The notes below the pieces were generated by a model, which worked only from the letters and a program-made list of their open reading frames with translations, did no database searches and had not been told where the DNA came from. Shown piece by piece: positions 7,925 through 15,339 of a stretch of DNA of 64,000 nt. Made by a program: the position numbers and the translations under genes. Source of the stretch: Crocinitomicaceae bacterium. GTDB taxonomy: Bacteria; Bacteroidota; Bacteroidia; Flavobacteriales_D; Crocinitomicaceae. The first letter of the stretch is position 1. The number at the start of each line of letters is the position of its first letter. The stretch lies in NCBI GenBank assembly GCA_021325675.1, contig JAJTCM010000003.1:186001-250000 (forward strand), written 5' to 3'.

Positions 7925-8164
7925 TTAATCTTCTTTTTTTGCCGGGGCTTTTTTAGCGGGAGCTTTCTTAGGAGCTGCTTCAGCTTTTGGCTTAGTTTCT
8001 TTTTTTGGTGCCGCTTTCTTCGGAGTTTCTGTTTTTTCAGCTGCAACTTTCGGTTTTTCCGTTTTGGCTACTACCGTTGAAGCCGGTTTTGACTTTTTGC
8101 GAGTGTTCCCGTAAGAACCCATCACTCTTTTGCCTTTTGCAGTTTTTTTATCTCCTTTACCCAT
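7925..8164 (-). CDS. 30S ribosomal protein THX with histone-H1-like C-terminal tail
   Basis: 79 residues. The first 26 (MGKGDKKTAKGKRVMGSYG, then NTRKKSK) match the bTHX/PSRP4 family, a small basic peptide that sits in the head of the 30S subunit. In Thermus this protein is only about 26 residues long. The remaining 50 residues are almost only Lys, Ala, Pro and Glu, with repeats such as KKAAPKKE and APAKKAPAKKED resembling a histone H1 tail. The tail may bind RNA or DNA non-specifically; that is inference. A promoter box lies at 8203-8210 and a terminator follows the gene, so it is monocistronic. Confidence 0.85.
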   Translation of the reverse strand: MGKGDKKTAKGKRVMGSYGNTRKKSKPASTVVAKTEKPKVAAEKTETPKKAAPKKETKPKAEAAPKKAPAKKAPAKKED

Positions 8165-8202
8165 AAAGTCTAAATATTAGTTAGTAGAAATCGTACACAT
8201 CA

Positions 8203-8232
8203 CAAAGATATAATACAATTTCGGGATGGCAA
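8203..8232 (-). promoter_or_regulatory. Promoter of the THX gene
   Basis: A minus-strand TATCTTTG box lies at 8203-8210, and TTG at 8230-8232 is 19 bases upstream, a partial -33 match. The predicted leader is about 38 bases. Confidence 0.6.
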
Positions 8233-8247
8233 TACAAAATTTAAGAT

Positions 8248-8913
8248 TTATTTGATTTTTTCGTAAAAGTGTTTTTCAAGCGCCTCTCCCCCATTCAGTA
8301 TTTTCTTACACCATTTGATTTTCAAGTCAATAACTTCTTCTTCCGAGAGTTTCCACTGTAAAGCGCTTTGCTCAAGGCGGGTCCTGATGGTGTTCAAAAC
8401 CAAAGCTACGGAAACCGAAATATTGAAGCTTTCCGTGAAGCCGTACATCGGGATTTTCACCAGCTCATCGGATAGCTCAGCCGCTTCAGGACTGATCCCG
8501 CGGCGTTCCGTACCGAAGACAAAAGCCATTGGCCGGGACAAATCGAGATCGTGCAGTGTTTTTTCAGCGTGCGGTGATGTGGCAACAATTTTATAGCCTT
8601 TTCCGCGGAGCTTCGACACGCAATCCTGTGTAACCTCACTTCCCAGGTTGTAATTGTACATATCGACCCAACGGCCTGCACCCAGGGCAATATCGCGCTG
8701 GACCTTATACTGGTTGTCTTTTTCAATGACGTGCAGCTCCTGGATCCCGAAACAGTCGCAGGAACGCAGCACAGCGCTCGCATTGTGCTCCTGGAAGACG
8801 TTTTCAAGCACGACGGTCAGGTGACGCGTACGCTGGGCGGCAATCCGGTCAAACATTTCCTGCTTGTTAGGCGTAATGATTTTGTAAAATTCTTCTAAAA
8901 CGGCTTTTTTCAT
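8248..8913 (-). CDS. trmH: TrmH-family (SpoU) 2'-O-methyltransferase, probably tRNA Gm18-type
   Basis: About 221 residues. SpoU motif 1 is VVLENVFQEHNASAVLRSCD, motif 2 is PMAFVFGTERRGISPEA, and motif 3 is GFTESFNISVSVALVL, forming the trefoil-knot SAM site. The C-terminal helix resembles TrmH. The family methylates the 2'-OH of a guanosine in the tRNA D-loop; the exact target is inferred. The start is ATG at 8913. The longer frame from a TTG at 8934 would run into the repeat at 8917-9039 and is rejected. The repeat therefore ends 3 bases upstream of the start codon and must contain the leader and perhaps the promoter. Confidence 0.85.
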   Translation of the reverse strand: MKKAVLEEFYKIITPNKQEMFDRIAAQRTRHLTVVLENVFQEHNASAVLRSCDCFGIQELHVIEKDNQYKVQRDIALGAGRWVDMYNYNLGSEVTQDCVSKLRGKGYKIVATSPHAEKTLHDLDLSRPMAFVFGTERRGISPEAAELSDELVKIPMYGFTESFNISVSVALVLNTIRTRLEQSALQWKLSEEEVIDLKIKWCKKILNGGEALEKHFYEKIK

Positions 8914-8916
8914 CTG

Positions 8917-9039
8917 GGATCGCAAAGGTAACAAAGTTAGCGCGAAATGTATAAAGGTTAGGGATATTTAAGGGTTCAAAAGCTAAGCGTTTCATCTTTT
9001 TCTTGCTCACTTTGCATAACTCAGCGGGCTTTGCGATCC
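8917..9039. repeat. Dispersed repeat with 11-bp inverted ends, copy 2
   Basis: The 123-bp element is bounded by GGATCGCAAAG (8917-8927) and CTTTGCGATCC (9029-9039), the same perfect inverted ends as copy 1 at 3599-3739. The inside shares words such as AACAAAG and CTTTGC but differs in length and mostly in sequence. It lies between the start of trmH and the terminator of the HU gene. Confidence 0.65.
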
Positions 9040-9052
9040 AAAAACTGATTCC

Positions 9053-9091
9053 CTAAAACAAAGAAAGGCATCCGTTGAACGGACACCTTTC
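9053..9091 (-). terminator. Intrinsic terminator of the HU gene
   Basis: On the minus strand GAAAGGTGTCCGT, a TCA loop and ACGGATGCCTTTC make a long stem with two weak pairs in the middle, followed by the T-rich CTTTGTTTT. It lies 24 bases after the HU stop. Confidence 0.8.
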
Positions 9092-9114
9092 AATACAATG
9101 CTTTAAAGCAGTGA

Positions 9115-9387
9115 TTAGTTAACTTTGTCAGTTAAATCAGCTCCAGCTTTGAAACGTACAACGTTTTTAGCTGCGATTTTGATTTCTTTCCCTGTTTGTG
9201 GGTTACGACCAGTTCTAGCTTCTCTTTTAGAAACGGAGAAAGATCCGAAACCTACTAAAGAAATTCTATCACCTGTTTTCAATGCTGAAGAAGTTGCATC
9301 TACAAATCCGTCAAGAGCTCTTTTAGCATCAGCTTTTGTTAAGCCAGATGCAGATGCGATAGCATCAATCAATTCTGCTTTGTTCAT
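9115..9387 (-). CDS. hup: HU-family DNA-binding protein
   Basis: 90 residues, the standard HU length. It begins MNKAELIDAIASASGLTKAD, contains the GDRISLVGFGSFSV core, and has the arm signature REARTGRNPQTGKEI with the conserved Asn-Pro at its tip. HU bends and compacts DNA and is usually abundant. A -7 box TATATTTG lies at 9426-9433 on the minus strand, and a strong terminator follows, so the gene is probably its own transcription unit. A heterologous IHF-type partner is not seen in this window. Confidence 0.95.
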   Translation of the reverse strand: MNKAELIDAIASASGLTKADAKRALDGFVDATSSALKTGDRISLVGFGSFSVSKREARTGRNPQTGKEIKIAAKNVVRFKAGADLTDKVN

Positions 9388-9720
9388 AGTTATTGGTTTT
9401 TAAATAATTAAAAATTTTATTGGGACAAATATATGCTAAAAACCAAGCCCATTGCGGTTTTCAGAAAAAAAAATGATAATTTGTTGATAAAACAGGCAAA
9501 ATGTTAATAACCAAAAAACAGCGATTCGTCGATACAAAACTGAAAATCAACACCTTACATAACACCACTTTAAGGAGTAAAAAAACAGCTTTTTTTTCAA
9601 AAAAAACCCGGATATAGGCTGTTTTAGTCCTTTCAAAGGGCGTTTTCAGGCATTAATCGGCAACTATTTTTCAAAAAAAACAACACCCTTATGGAGATAT
9701 ATGAGTAAATTTGTCGTGGA
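9388..9720. other. 333-bp divergent intergenic region between HU and the ZIP transporter
   Basis: AT-rich. It holds the HU promoter box (9426-9433) and the ZIP promoter box (9706-9713). An inverted repeat AAAACAGC (9582-9589) and GCTGTTTT (9618-9625) has 28 bases between its arms and may be an operator or hairpin. I see no credible coding frame. Confidence 0.6.
9706..9713 (+). promoter_or_regulatory. -7 box of the ZIP transporter gene
   Basis: TAAATTTG matches TAnnTTTG and ends only 7 bases before the ATG at 9721, so the mRNA would be leaderless or nearly so. No clear -33 element was found. Confidence 0.5.
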
Positions 9721-10545
9721 ATGAAAGAATTAGAATCCTTTTTTCAAGGCATTGACCCGGTTTGGGCAGCATTGATAGCAACAACCTTTACCTGGCTGGT
9801 TACTGCTGCGGGCGCATCCCTGGTTTTCTTTTTTAAAACACTGCACCGTGGCTTACTGGACGGTATGCTCGGGTTTACAGGCGGTGTGATGGTGGCTGCC
9901 AGCTTCTGGTCGCTGCTTAACCCCGCGATTGAAATGTCGGAGCACATGTATCCCGGCATGTCCTGGATGCCCGCTTCGGTTGGTTTCCTGCTCGGCGCGC
10001 TTTTCCTCTTCGCACTTGACAAAAAGCTTCCCCATTTGCACATCAACTTTCGTGAGGACGAATCCGAAGGGGTGAAAACACAGCTGCATAAAACTACCTT
10101 ACTTGTACTTGCGATCACCTTACACAATATTCCTGAAGGTCTGGCAGTAGGCGTTTTATTCGGCGCCGCATCGCTCGGACTGGAAGACGCGAGCTTCAGC
10201 TCAGCAATCGCCCTCGCTATCGGGATCGGGATCCAGAATTTCCCGGAAGGTTTCGCTGTTGCCATGCCTTTGCGCAGGGCCGGTGCAAGCCGCTGGAGAA
10301 GCTTTAATTACGGACAGCTTTCCGCTATCGTGGAACCTGTTGCCGGTGTACTCGGAGCGCTCACGGTAATCTACATTCAGCCAATCCTTCCTTTTGCACT
10401 CGCTTTTGCTGCCGGCGCCATGATTTATGTTGTTGTTGAGGAGGTAATCCCCGAAACGCAGCGTGATAAATATACTGACGTGGCCGTTCTCGGCTTTATC
10501 GGCGGTTTTCTCGTGATGATGATGCTCGACGTAGCTTTGGGATAG
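9721..10545 (+). CDS. ZIP-family divalent metal transporter (GufA/ZupT-like)
   Basis: 274 residues with about eight hydrophobic segments. The paired metal-site motifs are HNIPEG (residues 135-140) and QNFPEG (172-177), and EEVIPE (about 240-245) marks a late helix. A His-rich cytoplasmic loop (LPHLHINF, about 103-110) lies between helices 3 and 4, as in other ZIP proteins. The family imports zinc and related divalent ions across the inner membrane. The exact metal is not readable from sequence. No Shine-Dalgarno is seen before the ATG, which fits the leaderless-promoter geometry described for 9706-9713. The next gene is co-directional but 85 bases away. Confidence 0.9.
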   Translation: MKELESFFQGIDPVWAALIATTFTWLVTAAGASLVFFFKTLHRGLLDGMLGFTGGVMVAASFWSLLNPAIEMSEHMYPGMSWMPASVGFLLGALFLFALDKKLPHLHINFREDESEGVKTQLHKTTLLVLAITLHNIPEGLAVGVLFGAASLGLEDASFSSAIALAIGIGIQNFPEGFAVAMPLRRAGASRWRSFNYGQLSAIVEPVAGVLGALTVIYIQPILPFALAFAAGAMIYVVVEEVIPETQRDKYTDVAVLGFIGGFLVMMMLDVALG

Positions 10546-10630
10546 CTGTAAGTCATAACTCAATAACTTAAATTTGCTTTTCATGTAAACATTGTTTAGC
10601 TTTGTTTTTTTAATCAGACATAACACTAAC

Positions 10631-11614
10631 ATGGACAAATTAATTACTGCTTTTACACACAACATCGACGAAGCAATTGCTATTGCGAAAACATCACACA
10701 TTCACCCGGCAGACCGGGAAATCAGGAACATTGTAATCTGCGGCATGGGCGGGTCCGGGATCGGAGGAAAGCTCGTTTCACAATGGATAGCCGGGGAAAT
10801 TACCCTTCCGGTATCGCTTTGCCAGGATTATACACTTCCAAATTTTGTAGACAAACACACGCTGGTGATCGGCTCTTCCTATTCCGGAAATACGGAGGAA
10901 ACGCTGGCCGCTTTGGATATCGCCCATCAAAAAGGCGCTTTGATCAAATGCATTTCATCCGGCGGTACCCTGCAGCAATTCTGCAAGGACAATAAATATG
11001 ACGTTATTATTGTTCCCGGTGGAAACCAGCCACGGGCCGCGATTGCATATTCATTGGTCCAGCTGCTGCATATTTTCCGCTCTATGGGCATGATCTCCGG
11101 CAAATCGCTGGAAGAAATCAACCTCGGAAAAGAAGCTATCAACGCCAATCTTGAAGCTAATAAAGCCGAAGGGAAAAAAATTGCGGATTTCCTTTTTGGA
11201 AAAGTGGGCATTATTTACAGTGAAGCAAGCTACGAAGGAGTTGCTGTACGCGCACGTCAGCAGCTGAATGAAAACAGCAAGTTTTTAGGCTGGACACATG
11301 CCATTCCGGAAATGAACCACAACGAGCTTGTTGGCTGGGGCGGCGGAAGCGATAAATTTGCCGTGATTTTCATCCGCACGGAAGACATGAACCCGCGCAA
11401 CGCAGCCCGCATGGACCTCACTCATGAAATTATCTCCAAAAAAACGCCTCATATTTACGAGCTGAAGGCTAAGGGTGAATCTCTCATTGAGCGCTCGCTG
11501 CACCTCATCAACGTGATGGACTGGGCTTCGTATTACCTCGTTGACCTGAACAAAGTCGATGTATTCGACATCAAAGTGATCAATCATTTGAAAGATTCTT
11601 TAGCAAAAATCTAA
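10631..11614 (+). CDS. Bifunctional phosphoglucose/phosphomannose isomerase
   Basis: 327 residues. The SIS-domain phosphate site is IVICGMGGSGIGGKLVSQW (about residues 34-52), with SSYSGNTEETLAALD as the second sugar-phosphate segment. The C-terminal half has ENSKFLGWTHAIPEMNHNEL, which is typical of the bact-PGI_C domain and holds a catalytic Glu/His pair. The family interconverts glucose-6-P or mannose-6-P with fructose-6-P. The start is taken as ATG 10631; an in-frame TTG at 10592 would add 13 residues with no homology pattern. A strong terminator follows. Confidence 0.9.
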   Translation: MDKLITAFTHNIDEAIAIAKTSHIHPADREIRNIVICGMGGSGIGGKLVSQWIAGEITLPVSLCQDYTLPNFVDKHTLVIGSSYSGNTEETLAALDIAHQKGALIKCISSGGTLQQFCKDNKYDVIIVPGGNQPRAAIAYSLVQLLHIFRSMGMISGKSLEEINLGKEAINANLEANKAEGKKIADFLFGKVGIIYSEASYEGVAVRARQQLNENSKFLGWTHAIPEMNHNELVGWGGGSDKFAVIFIRTEDMNPRNAARMDLTHEIISKKTPHIYELKAKGESLIERSLHLINVMDWASYYLVDLNKVDVFDIKVINHLKDSLAKI

Positions 11615-11622
11615 AGTATAGC

Positions 11623-11649
11623 AAGGGTGGGTTTCGGTCCACCCTTTTT
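11623..11649 (+). terminator. Intrinsic terminator after the PGI/PMI gene
   Basis: AAGGGTGG, an 8-base loop and CCACCCTT form a perfect 8-bp stem ending in a T run. It lies 8 bases after the stop and 23 bases before the next start codon. Confidence 0.85.
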
Positions 11650-11671
11650 ATTTAACCACACACTGAAAACC

Positions 11672-12189
11672 ATGAATAAAACCTGGAAAGGAAAAAAAAC
11701 AGATTTCATTCTCGTAATGCTCTATTTCCTGATCTTTGCACTTGTTGCCCACACAGGCTCCTCCATTAAATCTGCCTTAAAACATCATGAAAATATTTGG
11801 GACGAGCTTTTTAGCTTTCCCCACTTTTTGTTGGTACTCTGTATTTTCATCGTGTTCCTTTCCCCCGTTTGGATTTATTTCAGGAAAATTCCGCGAAGTG
11901 TCAGCATTGATCCGGCTTCCAATAAATTTTCAATTGACAAGCGCAAAAAGAAATCTTTTAATCTCAACCTGGACGCTATTTCGTGTTTCCAGCGCACTTT
12001 CCAGTTTTCCTGGAAATTTATGCTGAGTTTGAAGGTTCACGCGGACAGTTGATTCAAAAACGGGTTTACACCTTTGTCGTTCCGAACCGTGGTTTATCCT
12101 GGAACAAAAAAACGATCGGCGAAATCGAAGAAGCACTGCGCGAAGCTAATGTCCCCATTAACCCGACTTTTAAAACAAAAGGCTTTTGA
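11672..12189 (+). pseudogene. Two-TM membrane protein with PH-like tail, interrupted by a -1 frameshift
   Basis: From ATG 11672 the frame encodes MNKTWKGKKTDFILVMLYFL, two hydrophobic helices (about residues 12-32 and 51-74) and a strand-rich basic segment. At about 12,005 the natural continuation moves to another frame, which runs on with EIYAEFEGSRGQLIQKRVYT and KTIGEIEEALREANVPINP to a stop at 12189. One more T in the TTTT run at 12005-12008 would join the two frames through FQFFLEIYAEF. As written, the first frame ends at 12052 after a short unrelated tail. It may be a real single-base deletion, programmed slippage or a sequence error. I do not recognise the family. Confidence 0.7.
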
Positions 12190-12217
12190 GAGTATATTTA
12201 TGATTGAATAATTTTTA

Positions 12218-12225
12218 TATTTTTG
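12218..12225 (+). promoter_or_regulatory. -7 box of the secreted peptidase gene
   Basis: TATTTTTG matches TAnnTTTG and ends 4 bases before the ATG at 12230. Transcription would then start at or next to the start codon. Confidence 0.45.
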
Positions 12226-12229
12226 GTCT

Positions 12230-13486
12230 ATGAGCAAGTGTTTCGTCCTGGCATTGATTTTACTGGTCCGATCAGCAGGATTATTTTCCCAGGAGAGCAC
12301 TCTTTACCAGCAGCTTGTGAAACTCCCGGAGCTGAACATATTGGTCAAAAACAATCCAAATTTCAGGGAATATTACGAAATCAGCATTTTACAACCGCTT
12401 AAGCACAATGGGCCGTCCCAAAAATTCAAACAGCGCTTTTTCCTTGGCGTGCAGGCCCCGGGAGCACCAACGGTTATGGTAACCGACGGCTACACAGCTG
12501 ACTACGCTTCTCAGCAAGAATATTCCAATGAGCTGGCGAAAGAGCTTCATGCCAATATTTTGGTTGTGGAGCACCGTTTTGCCGGAAAATCGCTTCCGGA
12601 CAGCTTGGACTGGAGCTCACTTACACTGAAACAAGCTGCCCATGATTATCACCGGATCAAACAGCTGCTGGATACTATTTTAACCGGAAACTGGATCACA
12701 ACCGGGATTAGCAAAGGCGGTCAGGCAGCTTTGGCTTATAAGCTTTATTTCCCTAACGACAGCAAAGCAACAGTGGTTTACGGAACAGCCGTAAAAAATA
12801 AAATGAGCGTGATTAGTGACAGCTTATTGAGAGACAAGGACCTTACCCCTTGCGGGCAAAATATCCGTGACATCCAAAGCTTTGCCTTCCGGCACAAGGA
12901 TCAATTTTTGCCCCCCTTCAAGCAGCTAAGCATAGTAGAAGGTTTAAATTACAGGTTCAACACTGAAACGGTATTCGATTATATCCTGCTGGAATTCCCC
13001 TTTTCATTCTGGCAAAACGGCCACGCTTGTTCTGAAATGCCCGATACGACCAACTCCGTTCCTGAATTACTGAATTATATCACACATGTTTCTTCCCCGG
13101 TCTTTTTAACTGTAGATTATAAAAAGAGGCTGGCCCCGTCATTTTACATGTTTTACCACGAATTAGGCTATTACGAATTTGGAACGGAACAATTCAAACA
13201 ATGGCTGAGGGACAGCACTTATTCCAACCACCGTTTTGCGCCTGCAATTCCTTTTCATTTTGACGATTCGTATCAAGTCAAGCTACATGAATTCCTAAAA
13301 AGCAATGCATCTTCAGAGATCTTTTTTATCTACGGAGAAAATGACCCCTGGGCATTTCAAAATGGTTTTACCGGAAATAATTTTATCATTCCTGCGGGAA
13401 GCCATAAAAGCCGGGTTTCAGATTTATCGCCAGAAAACCGGGCGTTATTCTATCAGCAGCTCAAAAGCCTGGCAGGAATAAAGTGA
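12230..13486 (+). CDS. Secreted serine peptidase of the S28/S37 type
   Basis: 418 residues with a signal peptide at 1-20 (hydrophobic core LALILLV). The nucleophile elbow is TTGISKGGQAAL with Ser161. The candidate acid is in IYGENDPWAF (about 372-381) and the His in PAGSHKSRVSD. The region VVEHRFAGKSLPDS (about 112-125) resembles the oxyanion segment EHRYYGxS of S28/S37 tripeptidyl peptidases. These cut short peptides from the N-terminus of proline-containing substrates. The signal peptide places it outside the cytoplasm; it has no T9SS domain, so it is probably periplasmic. Confidence 0.8.
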   Translation: MSKCFVLALILLVRSAGLFSQESTLYQQLVKLPELNILVKNNPNFREYYEISILQPLKHNGPSQKFKQRFFLGVQAPGAPTVMVTDGYTADYASQQEYSNELAKELHANILVVEHRFAGKSLPDSLDWSSLTLKQAAHDYHRIKQLLDTILTGNWITTGISKGGQAALAYKLYFPNDSKATVVYGTAVKNKMSVISDSLLRDKDLTPCGQNIRDIQSFAFRHKDQFLPPFKQLSIVEGLNYRFNTETVFDYILLEFPFSFWQNGHACSEMPDTTNSVPELLNYITHVSSPVFLTVDYKKRLAPSFYMFYHELGYYEFGTEQFKQWLRDSTYSNHRFAPAIPFHFDDSYQVKLHEFLKSNASSEIFFIYGENDPWAFQNGFTGNNFIIPAGSHKSRVSDLSPENRALFYQQLKSLAGIK

Positions 13487-13542
13487 AATAAATGAAAGGT
13501 CTGTATATAATTAAAAACCAGCTTGTTACCTGGATCTGACAT

Positions 13543-13629
13543 TCACTTCTTCTTTTTATAGAATACAACTACTACAACCGGCACGATTGCGCATACTCCT
13601 ACGACTATCATTAAGGTAATATTATCCAT
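13543..13629 (-). CDS. 28-residue single-span membrane peptide
   Basis: From the ATG at 13629 the minus strand encodes 28 residues. MDNITL is followed by a hydrophobic helix (MIVVGVCAIVPVVVVVFY) and a positive KKKK end, then TGA. The N-out or N-in topology is not certain, but the Lys tail favours a cytoplasmic C-terminus. It lies alone between a + strand peptidase and the minus-strand biotin carboxylase, 52 bases after the carboxylase start. No known family is recognised. A chance frame with this exact TM-plus-lysine pattern is possible but unlikely. Confidence 0.5.
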   Translation of the reverse strand: MDNITLMIVVGVCAIVPVVVVVFYKKKK

Positions 13630-13681
13630 ATACATTCGAATTATTCAAATATACGATAATTTCCAATAAGATCATAGCTGA

Positions 13682-15166
13682 TTAGCTGCGCATCAGCTTC
13701 CAGGCTCCGTGTACCGGGCGGGAAGTAAACTCCTTACGCTTGTTGATCTCAATCTGGTTCCAGATCTGGTCAACCGAAGCTAAAAGAGCGTCTTTTTCTT
13801 CTTCCATCGCCGTTCTGATCACCTGCGGGTCGCTGAAGTATTGTTTCACGAAATTCGTATCGAAATCGCCGGAAACAAAAGCTTCGTGCTTCAAAACATA
13901 TTTCCCGAAATCAAGCGTTGTTTTCAACCCGGAAATCTGGTATTCATCAATCGCTTTGATTGTATTGGCAATTGCCGCGGCACGATCTTCGCCCCAAACA
14001 ACCAGCTTAGCGATCATCGGGTCATAATAGATCGGAATATCCATACCTTCCTCAAAAGCGTCGTCTACGCGCACGTGTTCGCCCTGCGGAATACGGTAGC
14101 GCTTCAGGTTACCGATGTCTGGTGTAAACCCGTTGAGCGCGTCTTCCGCATACACCCGGATTTCGATCGCATGGCCGTTGATGGAAAGTTCGTCCTGCAA
14201 TTTCGGCAAACGCTCACCGCGGGCAACGCGTACCTGCCATTCAACGAGGTCAAGACCGGTGATTTCTTCCGTTACCGGGTGCTCCACCTGCAAACGCGTA
14301 TTCATTTCCAGGAAATAGAATTTTAAATCGGCATCGATCAGGAATTCAACAGTTCCGGCGCCTACATAGTCGCACGCTTTACAAACCGCAACGGCAGCTT
14401 CACCCATTTGTTTCCTGATCTCAGGCGTCAAAACGGCACTTGGCGCTTCTTCCACCACTTTTTGGTGGCGGCGCTGCACAGAACATTCTCGTTCGAAAAG
14501 GTAAACGTAATTGCCTTGTGTATCGGCGAAAACCTGGATTTCAATGTGGCGCGGCTTGGTTACGAATTTTTCAATAAAAACGGCATCGTCACCAAATGAA
14601 GAACGTGCCTCGCTTTGGGCCATTTTCATTTGTTCAGGCAATTCTTCTATGTTTTGCACCAGGCGCATTCCTTTTCCACCTCCTCCGGCAGAAGCTTTGA
14701 TCAACACGGGAAAACCGACCATTTTGGCAATTTCCTGTGCTTCGCCGACGTCTGAGATAGCGCGGTCAATTCCCGGTACGAGCGGAACATCATAGCTTTT
14801 TACGGCCTGCTTGGCGGATAATTTGTCACCCATCAATTCCATTGCTTCAGGAGAAGGGCCGATGAACGTGATGCCGGCTTCTTTTACTTTACGGGCAAAA
14901 GCTGCGTTTTCGGAAAGGAAGCCGTAGCCCGGGTGGATTCCGTCAACTCCCAGCTCTTTACAATACCTCAAAATCTCATCCTGCCTGAGGTAACTTTCGG
15001 AAGACGGGGATTTTCCAAGATAAACCGCTTCATCTGCTTCGATCACGTGCGGCGCGTCTTTATCGGCATCCGAATAAACAGCTACCGTCTGAATTCCCAT
15101 TTTCTTCATTGTTCGGATAACCCGGCGGGCAATCTCACCTCTGTTGGCGATCAGGACTTTTTTCAT
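13682..15166 (-). CDS. accC: Biotin carboxylase subunit of an acetyl-/acyl-CoA carboxylase
   Basis: 494 residues. The N-terminus KKVLIANRGEIARRVIRTMK, the glycine-rich ATP loop KASAGGGGKGMRLV, the signature ECSVQRRHQKVVEEAPS and EMNTRLQVEHPVTEEITGLD are all those of biotin carboxylases. It carboxylates a biotin carrier protein using ATP and bicarbonate. It is about 45 residues longer than E. coli AccC, with an extra C-terminal tail, and no accB or carboxyltransferase gene is adjacent. It may therefore belong to a propionyl- or other acyl-CoA carboxylase rather than the fatty-acid enzyme. A promoter box lies at 15182-15189. Confidence 0.85.
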   Translation of the reverse strand: MKKVLIANRGEIARRVIRTMKKMGIQTVAVYSDADKDAPHVIEADEAVYLGKSPSSESYLRQDEILRYCKELGVDGIHPGYGFLSENAAFARKVKEAGITFIGPSPEAMELMGDKLSAKQAVKSYDVPLVPGIDRAISDVGEAQEIAKMVGFPVLIKASAGGGGKGMRLVQNIEELPEQMKMAQSEARSSFGDDAVFIEKFVTKPRHIEIQVFADTQGNYVYLFERECSVQRRHQKVVEEAPSAVLTPEIRKQMGEAAVAVCKACDYVGAGTVEFLIDADLKFYFLEMNTRLQVEHPVTEEITGLDLVEWQVRVARGERLPKLQDELSINGHAIEIRVYAEDALNGFTPDIGNLKRYRIPQGEHVRVDDAFEEGMDIPIYYDPMIAKLVVWGEDRAAAIANTIKAIDEYQISGLKTTLDFGKYVLKHEAFVSGDFDTNFVKQYFSDPQVIRTAMEEEKDALLASVDQIWNQIEINKRKEFTSRPVHGAWKLMRS

Positions 15167-15181
15167 TCAATCTATTTTTTG

Positions 15182-15189
15182 CAAATGTA
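15182..15189 (-). promoter_or_regulatory. -7 box of the biotin carboxylase gene
   Basis: TACATTTG on the minus strand matches TAnnTTTG, 15 bases before the ATG at 15166. Confidence 0.5.
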
Positions 15190-15291
15190 TCAATATTCTT
15201 TACGAAATGTTCTAAAAATTACTGATGTTTTTTTCAACCACATAGGCACATAAGAGCATTTAAGATGCGAGCTGCTGAAAGAACACATAAG

Positions 15292-15310
15292 TTTCCAACA
15301 TTGTTGGAAA
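15292..15310. repeat. Perfect 19-bp palindrome
   Basis: TTTCCAACA, a central T and TGTTGGAAA form a perfect dyad between the tamB stop and the accC start. It has no T run on either side, so it does not look like an intrinsic terminator. It follows a segment (about 15235-15270) with the words CACATAAGAGCATTTAAG, also seen in part at 22341-22360. Confidence 0.5.
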
Positions 15311-15339
15311 TTCTATCAACTATTTTTCTTAAAGTATCT

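Noticed and set aside
8914-8934. TTG start 7 codons upstream for the TrmH-like gene
   Set aside because: The extra residues are encoded by the dispersed repeat and have no match to the family; ATG 8913 fits the TrmH N-terminus.
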